A DNA stretch of 64,000 nucleotides from Alkalihalobacillus bogoriensis ATCC BAA-922 (GCF_000621445.1 NZ_JHYI01000010.1:186001-250000), one strand, 5' to 3'. Shown: positions 43,193-52,326, counted from the stretch's first letter. Numbers and translations are program-made. The notes: generated from the sequence alone by a model not told the origin.

Positions 43193-44563
43193 ATGAAAAC
43201 TAATTCAGGTGAACAAAAAGAAAAGCCGTTAAAGTGGTGGCAATTATCATTACTTGGTGTAGCCTGTACAATTGGTACAGGGTTTTTTCTAGGATCAAGT
43301 ATCGCCATTAGTATTGCTGGACCATCTGTTATTTTTGCTTTTATCATCGCCGGGTTAGGGACTTATTTTGTTTTTGAAGCTCTCGCAAAACTAACAGTCG
43401 CCGATCCACAAAAGGGGTCGTTTCGTTCCTATGCAAAAAAAGCATATGGCCGATGGGCTGGATTTAGTAGTGGTTGGGTGTATTGGTTGTCTGAAATGTT
43501 AATTATCGGAAGCCAAATGACAGCCCTTTCTATATTCACTCAATTTTGGTTTCCAAATGTACCATTATGGGTATTAGCAAGTATTTATTCGGTTCTTGCA
43601 GTTATTGTTATATTAATGGGACCAAAAGGGTTTGACCGTGTAGAAAACTTGCTTGCTGTTCTTAAAATTGCGGCTATTTTAATGTTTATCATCTTAGCCA
43701 TTTTAGCACTAGTAGGTGTATTTGGTGGTGGGAATAACCAAGTTTCGGTTCCAACAACCTATTCTCAACTCTTCCCTCAAGGGGTAACTGGGTTTTTCCC
43801 TTCCCTAATTTATGGGTTTTATGGTTATGCTGGAATTGAAATTATGGGTCTACTTGCCGTACGTTTAAATAAAATGGAGGAAGTCCATAAGTCAGGTAAG
43901 GTCATGTTATCTGTCTTAACATTAATTTATGTTACTTCTGTTGGGTTAGCGTTAATAATGGTGTCATGGAATACATTTAATACAGAAAACAGCCCGTTTG
44001 TTACAGCGCTTGAAAATTATAATATTGATTTTATACCACATATCTTTAATGGCGTATTTATTATCGCCGGATTTTCTACAATGGTTGCTTCGTTTTTTGC
44101 TGTCATTCGTATTTTAGTGACTTTAGCAGAAGACCGTGATGCCCCTCGTTTTTTTTCAAAACGAGTCGCAAATAAGTTTGCAGTCCCAGCGATTTTGTTA
44201 ACAATGGGGGGTATTATTGTTTCTATTGTATTATCTGTCGTGATGCCTGACCGAATTTATGAGTATATTACAACAGCTGCAGGGCTTATGCTTTTATATA
44301 ATTGGTTTTTTATTTTAGGGTCATACGGTCGGTTATTGGATGTAACAGGGTTTGATAATGTAAAGCGCTGGTTTGGATTTTTGCTTGTCTTCCTTGGTGT
44401 TGGTGGAACAGTATTTCACCAAACAAGTCGTCCGGGGTTTTATGTAAGTTTGCTTTTTGTTATCGTTATTGCGGTAATTACGTTAATCATGCGTCACTTT
44501 TGGAAGAAAGCAAAAAAGGAAGAGGCGAAAACCCCTTCCGTTTTTACGAAAATAAAACGCTAG
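43193..44563 (+). CDS. APC-family amino-acid permease
   Basis: This 456-residue permease has about 12 helices. The first-helix motif GVACTIGTGFFLGSSIA is the unwound substrate-binding segment of APC transporters, and GFYGYAGIEIMGL corresponds to helix 6. It imports an amino acid by proton symport; the specific one is not evident. Of two ATGs, 43193 is preferred because AGGAGG at 43181-43186 is too close to 43187. The 3' end overlaps the convergent LysE-type gene by 20 bp. Confidence 0.88.
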   Translation: MKTNSGEQKEKPLKWWQLSLLGVACTIGTGFFLGSSIAISIAGPSVIFAFIIAGLGTYFVFEALAKLTVADPQKGSFRSYAKKAYGRWAGFSSGWVYWLSEMLIIGSQMTALSIFTQFWFPNVPLWVLASIYSVLAVIVILMGPKGFDRVENLLAVLKIAAILMFIILAILALVGVFGGGNNQVSVPTTYSQLFPQGVTGFFPSLIYGFYGYAGIEIMGLLAVRLNKMEEVHKSGKVMLSVLTLIYVTSVGLALIMVSWNTFNTENSPFVTALENYNIDFIPHIFNGVFIIAGFSTMVASFFAVIRILVTLAEDRDAPRFFSKRVANKFAVPAILLTMGGIIVSIVLSVVMPDRIYEYITTAAGLMLLYNWFFILGSYGRLLDVTGFDNVKRWFGFLLVFLGVGGTVFHQTSRPGFYVSLLFVIVIAVITLIMRHFWKKAKKEEAKTPSVFTKIKR

Positions 44564-45173
44564 CTGCTTCAATTCCAAAATAAACACCAAAGCCGATTAA
44601 CGATATCCCAGATAAAATTGAAATCGTGCGTAATAATCGAGTCGATAAGTACTTCCGCAACGTACTTGCAAGTGTGGCCATTGTAATATCCCAAACGGTT
44701 ATTCCAATAAAAATTGCACCAACATATAAAATAACTTGACCCGTTCCGTAAGATGTGACTGTTTTTGCTAAAATGGAACCGAAAATGCCAAGCCAAAACA
44801 GAATCGTTAAAGGATTAAATAATGACATAAAAAATCCTGACATAAATGATTTTATGTGTGATTCTTTTTGGCTTCTCATTTCGGAAAGATTAATTTTATT
44901 TGCCCCTAATAAACTTTCATAACCTGTGTACACAAGAACAAAAAATCCAAATAGCCATAAAAAGGTTTGCATAAACGGAATTTCAATAAAATGAACTAAC
45001 CCTAAAAAAACAAGTAACATATAAATACCATCCGCTACTGTTGCGCCTAGCCCAACAAGCCAAGCATGAAAAAAACCATTCTTTATCCCCCTGTCCAATT
45101 GTGCTGCATTAACAGGACCAATTGGAGCAGCTAATGATAACCCTAAAAGAATATACCCTAAAAAAACACTCAT
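44544..45173 (-). CDS. LysE/RhtB-family amino-acid exporter
   Basis: This 209-residue membrane protein with six helices belongs to the LysE translocator family that exports amino acids. The N-terminal LSLAAPIGPVNAAQLDRGIKNGFFHAW (in part APIGPVNAAQLDRGIKNG) and central MSLFNPLTILFWLGIFG carry the conserved GP and NP motifs. ATG at 45173 follows GGAGG; the frame extends further upstream without support. It converges on the APC permease with a 20-bp overlap, so sense-antisense interference is possible. Substrate unknown. Confidence 0.9.
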   Translation of the reverse strand: MSVFLGYILLGLSLAAPIGPVNAAQLDRGIKNGFFHAWLVGLGATVADGIYMLLVFLGLVHFIEIPFMQTFLWLFGFFVLVYTGYESLLGANKINLSEMRSQKESHIKSFMSGFFMSLFNPLTILFWLGIFGSILAKTVTSYGTGQVILYVGAIFIGITVWDITMATLASTLRKYLSTRLLRTISILSGISLIGFGVYFGIEAASVLFS

Positions 45174-45301
45174 CCGCTTTCCTCCAGACCGATAATTTAC
45201 GGACAACCCGTAGAACTTGTACCATTCTATTCACGAATGATCAGTTTTACGACTAGAGATTTATGAAAACAAGTGTTTTTAGTGCGTTTTGAACAAAACT
45301 A

Positions 45302-45339
45302 AAAGAAGTTTCATGCAGTGACAATGAAACTCCTTCTTT
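45302..45339 (-). terminator. Terminator of the VOC gene
   Basis: AAAGAAG-TTTCAT pairs with ATGAAA-CTC-CTTCTTT just 3' of the gene. Confidence 0.75.
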
Positions 45340-45349
45340 CCCTCTATTT

Positions 45350-45736
45350 TTATTTTTTCGGTTGAAACAGTTCAATTCTTTCTTCGTCTGGTCCAACAAA
45401 GAAAATATATTGTGCTCCATTTGGTAGAGTTTGTGGCGTTTCTGTTAAAAAAGTAACTCCTTTTTCTTGTAGTGTTTGAATTTCACTAGCAAGGTCCGAC
45501 ACCGTAAAAGCTACATGGTGTACGCGTCCTTCCGTAGGAAAAGGTTGGTCAAGAGTTTCGACTATTTCAAGATAAATATGCCCGCTTTGTTTTGAACCTA
45601 AAAATGCGAGTTGTGGTCCCCCTTCTATTTTTAGTTCAGTAAGGACATCTAACCCCACCGTTTCGTTGTAAAACCGAACTGATTTATCATAATTGGATAC
45701 CATAATTCCAACGTGCTCAATTTTTTGAATAGCCAT
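45350..45736 (-). CDS. Glyoxalase/VOC-superfamily protein
   Basis: This 128-residue metalloenzyme-fold protein comprises two beta-alpha-beta-beta-beta modules. Likely metal ligands are His8 (KIEHVGI), the Glu in IYLEIVE (about 57), the His in VHHVAFTV (about 74) and the Glu in RIELFQ (about 121). It resembles lactoylglutathione lyase or methylmalonyl-CoA epimerase, which share this layout; sequence does not separate them. ATG follows AAAGGAAT. It is monocistronic, with its own terminator. Confidence 0.87.
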   Translation of the reverse strand: MAIQKIEHVGIMVSNYDKSVRFYNETVGLDVLTELKIEGGPQLAFLGSKQSGHIYLEIVETLDQPFPTEGRVHHVAFTVSDLASEIQTLQEKGVTFLTETPQTLPNGAQYIFFVGPDEERIELFQPKK

Positions 45737-45849
45737 TTTATCATTCCTTTTCGTTTACTTCCTCCTATTATACAAAAAGAAATTACGCTATACTACTAAT
45801 GACTATTTGTATAAAAATATAATACAGTTTAACTCAAAAAGGAGTCACT

Positions 45850-46353
45850 ATGTTTGATCCAACGATTTATGAAAATCTAAAAGTGGTATTAGAAGGCGAT
45901 CTTTACGACCTAGACTTACAAGGGACAATTGAAATTGTAAACCGAAAAGACTTAATTGATATGGCTACTATGTCCAGGATATTCTCAATTGAGTTGAAGC
46001 GTACTGATGAACAAACTCTTTATCCAACCGCTGAAATAGTAATGACAGCGAATCTCGGAGATTTTGCACTAGAGAAAATCAATCGCGATGTTCATCGATC
46101 AGGGTGTAACATTAGAGTACATTTAATCCATAACATCGCCAATGAAGAACAATGTTATACCATTAAACAAAAGATAAACACCATTTGGAACAATCGCCCA
46201 TTGATTACGCAAAAAGTCTATTATGACATTGGGGCAAAAGAGAAAAATCAGCTTTGTCAAACAACATTATCATTTAATCGCAAAATTAATGAAGAAAACA
46301 TTAAAGATTTAAACGGAATCATATCTTTTACTGTCCACTCACTTGAACGTTAA
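45850..46353 (+). CDS. Hypothetical soluble protein
   Basis: The product is 167 residues without membrane segments or signal peptide. Predicted strands alternate with helices; two cysteines (RSGCNIR, EEQCYTI) are separated by about 21 residues. No motif is recognised. Start ATG follows AAAGGAGT at good spacing and a strong terminator follows the stop, so it is a real single-gene unit. It lies between the VOC gene and the molybdopterin oxidoreductase, which converges on it. Function not assigned. Confidence 0.65.
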   Translation: MFDPTIYENLKVVLEGDLYDLDLQGTIEIVNRKDLIDMATMSRIFSIELKRTDEQTLYPTAEIVMTANLGDFALEKINRDVHRSGCNIRVHLIHNIANEEQCYTIKQKINTIWNNRPLITQKVYYDIGAKEKNQLCQTTLSFNRKINEENIKDLNGIISFTVHSLER

Positions 46354-46357
46354 AAAT

Positions 46358-46387
46358 AAAAAAGTGAGGAAAGTCCTCACTTTTTTT
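46358..46387. terminator. Bidirectional terminator
   Basis: AAAAAAGTGAGGA / TCCTCACTTTTTTT with a 3-nt loop. It includes the stop codon of the convergent molybdopterin oxidoreductase gene. Confidence 0.92.
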
Positions 46388-48416
46388 CAATCAAAACACG
46401 CCCTGAGAAAAAAGTTGCTCCTTTACCCATATCAGATAATCGGTCTGGGGTGAGTGCATTTACAAAACGGTTTTCCCCCTCTTTGTCCGCCCACAACCCT
46501 TGTGTCACAACAACACCTGGTAATACATTTTCTCCAACAACGGCTTGTAGAACAACTTCACCACGATTATTCCATATTCGTACAAAGTCTCCATCGGCAA
46601 TTTCATGTTTCAAAGCATCATCACGATGAATAATAACTTTTGGTGTTTTTTCAAGTGAGACATGCTTTTCATTATTAGAAAACGTCGAATTTAAAAAATT
46701 ATGATTTGGTGCAGGAACGAATAAGTAAGGAAAATGATGTTCTTCATATATAGGTGTAAAGCTTGGCAAAGGTTCAAAACCATCCTCTTCCATCTTTTTA
46801 GAGAATAATTCAATTTTTCCACTCGGAGTAGGAAGAACCTCATTGGTTACTATCTTCCGCTTCGCCTTTATAAAATGCTGTTTTTCTAATTGTTCGTAAG
46901 AAATCTCTTCAATAGACGGATTATCAACATTTTCTATTGCTTGTTGGATCATATCTTTGTCACTATCTTGAAAACAAGGCTCTTCAAATTGAAATGCTTT
47001 GGCTAACAATCTGAATAGTTCTGTGTTTGACTTACTTTCACCAAACGGTTCAATGACCGGCTGTTGTAATTGAATATAATGATGCCAATATGAAGTATAA
47101 AAGTCTAAGTTTTCAAATGCAGATGTCGCTGGTAATACAATGTCTGCATATTTGGCCGTTTCCGTTAAAAATAAATCATGAACAACCGTAAATAAATCCT
47201 CACGTTCTAATCCATTCCGGACTTTATTTCCTTCTGGAGCGACAATGGCGGGATTACTACTATAAACAAACAAGGAACGAACGGGCTTTTCTTGTTGTAA
47301 CAGGGCAGAACCTAATTGATTCATATTAATCGTTCTTGTTTGCTTATTTTCTAGTAAATCTGGTCGTTGTAGCGATTTTGCATTAAACCGGAGAAAATGG
47401 GAGTTTCCTTTTATTGCCCCCCCACCTTGATACTGCCATTGTCCTGTTAAAGCTGGTAAACAAGCAATGGTCCGTATGCTCATCCCACCATTATCGTGAT
47501 GTTGGAGTCCATTTCCTATTCGAATGAAAGATGGTGTCGCTTCTCCGTATAGCTTGGCTAATTCTAATATATCTTCGACAGGAATACCTGTAATCTGCGC
47601 GGCCCATTCTGGTGTGTATTGTTGGACATGGTGCCTCAGCTCCTCATGCCCAACCGTATTATTTTGTAAAAACTCTTCATCGACGTAGTTTTTGTTAAAC
47701 AAAAGGTGCATTAAAGCTAAGGCAAGAGCTCCATCTGTACCCGGACGGATAGGAATAAACCAGTCTGCTAAGCGACCTGTTTGGTTTTTATGAACATCAA
47801 TGACAACAATTTTTGCGCCTTTCTTCCTTGCTTTTTGGGCTAACGTGATTTGATGCATGTTTGTACTTACTGCATTTATGCCCCAAAGTAGAATCAATTT
47901 ACTATGAACGGTTTCTTCGGGGTCAGTTCCGAGACTGCCTCCCATCGTATAGCTATATCCGACCGTACCGGCAGACTGACATATAGTACGTTCTAGCTGA
48001 CTAGCCCCTAATCGATAAAAAAAGCGACGGTCCATGCCTTCAGCTGTAAGATTTCCCATATTACCATAAAAACTATAAGGCAATATACTTTCTGGCCCGT
48101 CTTCATCCATTAATTTTGACCACTTCTCATGAATGATTTCAATTGCTTCATCCCAAGTAATTTTTGTGAATTCCCCTGATCCTTTTTTTCCTATTCGTTT
48201 CATAGGGTACTGTAACCGATTTTTGTCATAAAGTCGTTCTGTCATATGACGGACTTTGTTACAAATATTCCCTTGTGTAACAGGATGTTCAGGATCCCCT
48301 TCCACTTTAATAATTTTACCATCTTTTTTATGAACAAGAAGGCCACATTGGTCAGGACAGTCTAACGAACATACCGACTTAAATATTCCTTCCTTTTCCT
48401 TTATAACATCAACCAT
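46377..48416 (-). CDS. Molybdopterin oxidoreductase (DMSO reductase family)
   Basis: This 679-residue oxidoreductase of the formate dehydrogenase/DMSO reductase family uses a bis-molybdopterin cofactor. The N-terminal [4Fe-4S] ligands are C16, C20 and C24 (VCSLDCPDQCGLL) plus the cysteine in GNICNKV (about 52). WDEAIE, GTDGALALALMHL and the C-terminal MopB dinucleotide domain (LFVPAPNHNFLNSTFS, GDFVRIWNNRGEV) follow. No twin-arginine signal is seen, so it is cytoplasmic. It most resembles B. subtilis YoaE-like proteins of unknown substrate. No electron-transfer subunit is adjacent. The start ATG has only a weak ribosome site (GGATGTG). Confidence 0.9.
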   Translation of the reverse strand: MVDVIKEKEGIFKSVCSLDCPDQCGLLVHKKDGKIIKVEGDPEHPVTQGNICNKVRHMTERLYDKNRLQYPMKRIGKKGSGEFTKITWDEAIEIIHEKWSKLMDEDGPESILPYSFYGNMGNLTAEGMDRRFFYRLGASQLERTICQSAGTVGYSYTMGGSLGTDPEETVHSKLILLWGINAVSTNMHQITLAQKARKKGAKIVVIDVHKNQTGRLADWFIPIRPGTDGALALALMHLLFNKNYVDEEFLQNNTVGHEELRHHVQQYTPEWAAQITGIPVEDILELAKLYGEATPSFIRIGNGLQHHDNGGMSIRTIACLPALTGQWQYQGGGAIKGNSHFLRFNAKSLQRPDLLENKQTRTINMNQLGSALLQQEKPVRSLFVYSSNPAIVAPEGNKVRNGLEREDLFTVVHDLFLTETAKYADIVLPATSAFENLDFYTSYWHHYIQLQQPVIEPFGESKSNTELFRLLAKAFQFEEPCFQDSDKDMIQQAIENVDNPSIEEISYEQLEKQHFIKAKRKIVTNEVLPTPSGKIELFSKKMEEDGFEPLPSFTPIYEEHHFPYLFVPAPNHNFLNSTFSNNEKHVSLEKTPKVIIHRDDALKHEIADGDFVRIWNNRGEVVLQAVVGENVLPGVVVTQGLWADKEGENRFVNALTPDRLSDMGKGATFFSGRVLIEKK

Positions 48417-48485
48417 TACATCACATCCATATTCTTTGTTTCTTCATTATCAATTGTTGTGTTTGGCTAGTCAACTATTTTGCAA

Positions 48486-48518
48486 GAAAAAAACCAGCGT
48501 GATAGAACGCCGGTTTTT
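48486..48518 (-). terminator. Terminator of the IDEAL-domain gene
   Basis: AAAAACC-A-GCGT pairs with ACGC-C-GGTTTTT, a stem with one internal mismatch pair. Confidence 0.8.
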
Positions 48519-48519
48519 A

Positions 48520-48816
48520 TCATTTAAACGTCTCATATTCTTTTTTCATTAATTGCAGCTGTTGAAGCCAGTGGAAATCTCTTACATCAAGTGCAATATC
48601 GATCATCGCATCAAGATCTTCTTGTTCAAGAGAAATAGAATTGCAGTCATGAATGGAAGAAGGTGGTTTGGAATAACATTTGCCGGTTTCTGGTATTATG
48701 ATGTTGACCATTCCATTGGCTTCCTGTAACGAAAGAACAAATCCTTTTTTAAATGCATTCAACTCTTTGCAGTAAAATTTAACCCATTGTCCTATCGATA
48801 CTTTACTCCAATCCAT
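48520..48816 (-). CDS. IDEAL-domain protein
   Basis: This is a small cytoplasmic protein of 98 residues. The N-terminal two thirds form a beta-rich module (GQWVKFYCKELNAFKKGFV). The C-terminal end carries the short IDEAL helix, here LDAMIDIALDVRDFHWLQQL, a motif found in several Bacillaceae proteins such as YpiB and thought to mediate protein interactions. Of two ATGs (48822, 48816) the second has the better spacing from AAGGGAGGGC. It is followed by its own terminator. The HPr-like gene lies immediately upstream on the same strand, 57 bp away. Specific role unknown. Confidence 0.75.
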   Translation of the reverse strand: MDWSKVSIGQWVKFYCKELNAFKKGFVLSLQEANGMVNIIIPETGKCYSKPPSSIHDCNSISLEQEDLDAMIDIALDVRDFHWLQQLQLMKKEYETFK

Positions 48817-48872
48817 GTCCATGCCCTCCCTTGTATGACATCCTTCTCTTATACTGTATGCGCTTTCTGCTA

Positions 48873-49121
48873 TTATTGTTCAAATAAAGTGGATGTTAAT
48901 ACATGTAATGCTTGATTGCTGTCATCCCCATGAACTTGTAATCGAATAGGTCCAGACACCCCATGTAAAGCACATGCACTTAATAAACTTTTTGCGTTTA
49001 ATGTTTTTGTATCAAATTGAATTAATATATAACTATTAAATTGGTTGGCTTTAGTTACTAATTGAAGGATACGTTGATGATTTAATTTACTCCGCAAATG
49101 TCCGTCGACTGTTAAGTTCAT
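48873..49121 (-). CDS. Divergent HPr-like protein
   Basis: This 82-residue protein has a pattern compatible with the HPr fold. His15 and Arg17 (LNHQRI) fall exactly where HPr carries its phosphorylated histidine and adjacent arginine, although the usual Pro18 is Ile. TLNAKSLLSACALHG resembles the regulatory-serine region (here Ser45). Overall similarity is weak, so PTS phosphotransfer should not be assumed. It may act as a regulatory or Crh-like paralogue. ATG follows AAGGAGG. The IDEAL-domain gene follows and may be co-transcribed. Confidence 0.6.
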   Translation of the reverse strand: MNLTVDGHLRSKLNHQRILQLVTKANQFNSYILIQFDTKTLNAKSLLSACALHGVSGPIRLQVHGDDSNQALHVLTSTLFEQ

Positions 49122-49272
49122 CGCTTCATACCTCCTTATGATTAATAAGCTTTTGATGGACTTATCATACTAAAGAGTCAAACCCGGTTTCTATCATTTT
49201 AGGAAATAATCTCACAAACATTTCTATTTGAACGTCCGATCGATGTAAGATTTTTAATACGAAGCGAAAAAT

Positions 49273-49308
49273 AAAGCGAATGATTTTATGAATACATCAT
49301 TCGCTTTG
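49273..49308 (-). terminator. Terminator downstream of the exoA region
   Basis: AAGCGAATGAT pairs with ATCATTCGCTT around an 11-nt loop. On the minus strand it runs into TTATTTTTCG. It lies about 205 bp 3' of exoA, after the CGGACAT repeats. Confidence 0.7.
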
Positions 49309-49324
49309 ATAATAACATTTCTTA

Positions 49325-49503
49325 CGGACATATGTTCCGCTGTATTTAATATAAGTTACGTTTTTAAAAGGGTATCGGACATATGCTCCGTAGCTATTAA
49401 AAACAGTATGTTATAAACCATTTAGTCAGCAAATAACGGATTATATGTCCGATGCCTAAATAAAAATCGTAAGTTTTCATGAAACAAACGGAATAAATGT
49501 CCG
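49325..49503. repeat. Cluster of four 15-bp CGGACAT motifs (two direct, two inverted)
   Basis: CGGACATATGTTCCG lies at 49325 and CGGACATATGCTCCG at 49376 on the plus strand. CGGACATATAATCCG (49437-49451) and CGGACATTTATTCCG (49489-49503) are on the minus strand. Spacings are 51, 61 and 52 bp. A shared flank containing TTACG plus a T-run precedes the inner copies, so the array is an inverted pair of roughly 65-bp units. It lies 3' of exoA, the last copy within 10 bp of its stop codon. Confidence 0.7.
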
Positions 49504-49512
49504 AATGATATT

Positions 49513-50268
49513 TTAGAAGTCTAACTCTAGAACAATCGGACAATGATCGCTCCCTAATACATGACAATGGATATCCGAGTGTAATAGCTTGTCCTTTATT
49601 CGATTAGAAATGATAAAATAATCGATTCTCCAGCCAATATTTCTTTCTCTTACATTTCGCATATAAGACCACCACGAATATACATCTGTTTTATTAGGGT
49701 GTAAGTAGCGAAATGTATCGATAAACCCGGCTTGTAAAAGCTCTGTCATTTTCGCTCTTTCCTGTTCTGTAAATCCTGAATTCCCTTCATTTGACTTTGG
49801 GTTTTTCAAGTCTATTTCTTGATGAGCTACATTCAAATCACCACAATAAACGACAGGCTTTTTTAAATCTAATTCTTTTAAATATAGGGAAAGCTCTTTT
49901 TCCCATTCTAACCGAAAACCTAGTCTAGCTAAATCTCGTTGTGAATTAGGAGTATACACATTGACAACATAAAAATCGTTGAACTCAAGTGTAATAATTC
50001 TCCCTTCATCTTGGGTTTCATTGTCACCAACCCCATAAGAAACAGATAGTGGCTTTTGTTTTGTGAAAATCGCAGTTCCTGAATACCCTTTTTTCTCAGC
50101 ATAATTCCAATATTGATAATACCCTGGTAGGTCTAATTCAATTTGCCCTTCTTGTAGTTTAGTTTCTTGCAAACAAAAAATGTCTACATCCATATCATGA
50201 AAATAGTCTAGAAACCCTTTTTTTACACAAGCTCGAATTCCATTTACATTCCAAGAAATTAATTTCAT
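49513..50268 (-). CDS. exoA: Exodeoxyribonuclease III (AP endonuclease)
   Basis: This 251-residue base-excision-repair enzyme cleaves at abasic sites and trims 3' ends. Motifs of the exonuclease-endonuclease-phosphatase fold are visible in order: WNVNGIRACVKKGF, CLQETKLQ, GYSGTAIFTK, VNVYTPNSQ, CGDLNVAHQEIDL, GFTEQER, SWWSYMRNVRERNIGWRIDYF (in part) and LGSDHCPIVLEL with the catalytic Asp-His. Length is normal for the Bacillus ExoA. ATG follows AAGGAGAC. It is monocistronic, divergent from an exonuclease-domain gene, with the CGGACAT repeat cluster at its 3' end. Confidence 0.96.
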   Translation of the reverse strand: MKLISWNVNGIRACVKKGFLDYFHDMDVDIFCLQETKLQEGQIELDLPGYYQYWNYAEKKGYSGTAIFTKQKPLSVSYGVGDNETQDEGRIITLEFNDFYVVNVYTPNSQRDLARLGFRLEWEKELSLYLKELDLKKPVVYCGDLNVAHQEIDLKNPKSNEGNSGFTEQERAKMTELLQAGFIDTFRYLHPNKTDVYSWWSYMRNVRERNIGWRIDYFIISNRIKDKLLHSDIHCHVLGSDHCPIVLELDF

Positions 50269-50418
50269 GTTGTTGTCTCCTTGTTTCCCATTTTATCTCT
50301 CATTCTATAACGCTAGCAAAAATTGAGCAACACAAACCCATTTCTTATGGAAGTCATTGGTCCTTTCTCTTTTTTGAAAATCAGATTATAATAAACTGTT
50401 AGGAAAGGAGGAAAACCA

Positions 50419-51348
50419 TTGGTCAAACAATATGTCTTTTTTGATTTTGAAATGCTTTGTTCCAATCGAGGAATGTCATTTGAAGACATGGAAGCGATAC
50501 GATTAGGTGCTGTGAAATATGATATTGAAACTGAAAATCTTTACTTTTTTGATCGATATATTCAACCTGAAAATAAAGCGCCACTCTCTTCATTTTGTAA
50601 AAAGTTAACAGGAATTGACGATTGTCATTTGCAAGAGGCCAATCGTTTTCCAGACGTACTCACTGAATTTTTAACTTGGGTTGGCGGCATAAAGAAATCT
50701 AGATTTTTTTCTTGGTCGAAAAGTGATGCGACGCGGTTAGTTTTAGATAGTGAACGCCACCGACTTTCACAAAAAATGATGAAGAAAATTGAAAAACGTT
50801 ATGTTGATTTTCAAGCCATTTTTGCGCAACGAGTTTCACGACAAACGCCATCAGTTGAAGGTGCATTACAGTTATATAACATGGATTTTATAGGTACTCC
50901 CCATCATCCAATGTTTGATGCTTATAATACATTAAGAATTTATTTGCGATTTTTAAACGAACCAAAAAAATCAGATGTTATTATGTTACAGCATTATTTA
51001 TTCGAAGAAGTTCCGAACGACAGTAAAGAACTAAACGAAAAAATAAAAATCTCCTTTCAAAAAGATGTCGCCAATACGTTTGGAACGTGGAGATCAATGT
51101 ATCAAATGAAAGAAGCAAGTAAAATCGTAAAACAAACGAATCATCTCGTAAAAAAATATCGTAATATTGTAGTAAATCGTTCTGGCTTGTTTTCCAAAGA
51201 CAACCGAAGTAACGTAGCTATGCTTATGGATTTTTCCAACGAATTGCAACATACATTTCAAGAGCATGTTCAATATTCAGCCAAAACAATGATCGTGGAT
51301 GAATACACGTTTCAGCCGATACGTGAGTTAACTTTGAAGCAAGGATAA
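50419..51348 (+). CDS. DEDDh 3'-5' exonuclease-domain protein
   Basis: The product is 309 residues. The first ~190 residues form a DEDDh exonuclease domain: D9 and E11 in FFDFEM, the third Asp in FSWSKSDATRL (about 97) and the H-x4-D pair in HHPMFDAYNTLR (about 163). It relates to KapD/epsilon-type nucleases. The remaining ~110 residues are helical, basic and unrecognised. The start is TTG, chosen because AAAGGAGG lies 8 nt upstream and no ATG fits. It diverges from exoA. A hydrolase gene begins 33 bp later on the same strand and is probably co-transcribed. DNA or RNA preference is unknown. Confidence 0.85.
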   Translation: MVKQYVFFDFEMLCSNRGMSFEDMEAIRLGAVKYDIETENLYFFDRYIQPENKAPLSSFCKKLTGIDDCHLQEANRFPDVLTEFLTWVGGIKKSRFFSWSKSDATRLVLDSERHRLSQKMMKKIEKRYVDFQAIFAQRVSRQTPSVEGALQLYNMDFIGTPHHPMFDAYNTLRIYLRFLNEPKKSDVIMLQHYLFEEVPNDSKELNEKIKISFQKDVANTFGTWRSMYQMKEASKIVKQTNHLVKKYRNIVVNRSGLFSKDNRSNVAMLMDFSNELQHTFQEHVQYSAKTMIVDEYTFQPIRELTLKQG

Positions 51349-51381
51349 CACTTGCTTCAATACATAAAAAGGGGATTATAT

Positions 51382-52326
51382 ATGAAGAAACGAATCGTTC
51401 AAGTTTTCATAGGATTATTAGCCTCAGCCTTCCTTGGCATAATTATCGCTAGTTTTTACTTTTATGATGTGGCTGTTGCCAGGTCTTCAAAAGATTATTT
51501 AGCAGATAATCCTGACCTCCAGTCTTCTGAAGTCATTACCATTGTTGATGACCCCGCAGAATGGGTAAAAGAACAACCATTTAAAGAGATTGAAAAAGTT
51601 TCAGAAGACGGATTGACGTTAAAAGCGTATTATTTAGATGCACCAACACCTACAGATAAAACAGTCATCATAGCACACGGCTACTCCGGGAAAGCAAAAG
51701 ATATGGGCCGATATGCTCGGTTTTATCACGAATCACTTGGTTATAATGTGTTAATGCCTGATGCTAGAGGGCATGGTGAAAGTGAAGGACATTATATTGG
51801 TTTTGGTTGGCATGAAAGAAAAGATTATGTGATGTGGATTGACTATATACTTGAGACGAATGGTCAAACTTCAATCATTTCTTTACATGGGGTTTCAATG
51901 GGAGCATCTACCGTGATGATGACAAGTGGTGAAACCTTACCACCACAAGTAAAAGCAATTATTGCTGACTGTGGCTATACTTCAGCGGAAGATGTCTTAA
52001 CGTATCAATTAGAAAGAATGTATAATTTACCGAGTTTTCCAATTGTACCCGCTACGAGCCTTCTTACTAAAATAAGGGCTGGGTATAGTTTTTCAGAAGC
52101 TTCTGCCCTTGAACAAGTAAAGAAAACATCTGTTCCTATTTTGTTCATTCATGGTGAAGAAGATACATTTGTACCAACAGAAATGGTTTATGAGCTTTAT
52201 GAACAAACTAATTCAGAAAAAGACCTTCTCCTTGTTCCTCAAGCTACTCATGGTGAAGCTTATATTGTAAATATGGATCAATACGAGCAAAAAGTTAGTG
52301 ACTTTTTATCATTATATATACAGTAA
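51382..52326 (+). CDS. Membrane-anchored alpha/beta hydrolase
   Basis: This 314-residue serine hydrolase resembles B. subtilis YqkD. An N-terminal hydrophobic helix (about 5-28) anchors or exports it. The nucleophile elbow is GVSMG (about 170), the oxyanion region HGYSGKAKDM, and the acid/histidine pair lie in HGEEDTFVPTEM and ATHGEAY. Substrate unknown. The frame opens at 51352, but AAAGGGG before the ATG at 51382 gives a proper membrane start. It is second after the exonuclease gene and followed by a strong terminator. Confidence 0.88.
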   Translation: MKKRIVQVFIGLLASAFLGIIIASFYFYDVAVARSSKDYLADNPDLQSSEVITIVDDPAEWVKEQPFKEIEKVSEDGLTLKAYYLDAPTPTDKTVIIAHGYSGKAKDMGRYARFYHESLGYNVLMPDARGHGESEGHYIGFGWHERKDYVMWIDYILETNGQTSIISLHGVSMGASTVMMTSGETLPPQVKAIIADCGYTSAEDVLTYQLERMYNLPSFPIVPATSLLTKIRAGYSFSEASALEQVKKTSVPILFIHGEEDTFVPTEMVYELYEQTNSEKDLLLVPQATHGEAYIVNMDQYEQKVSDFLSLYIQ

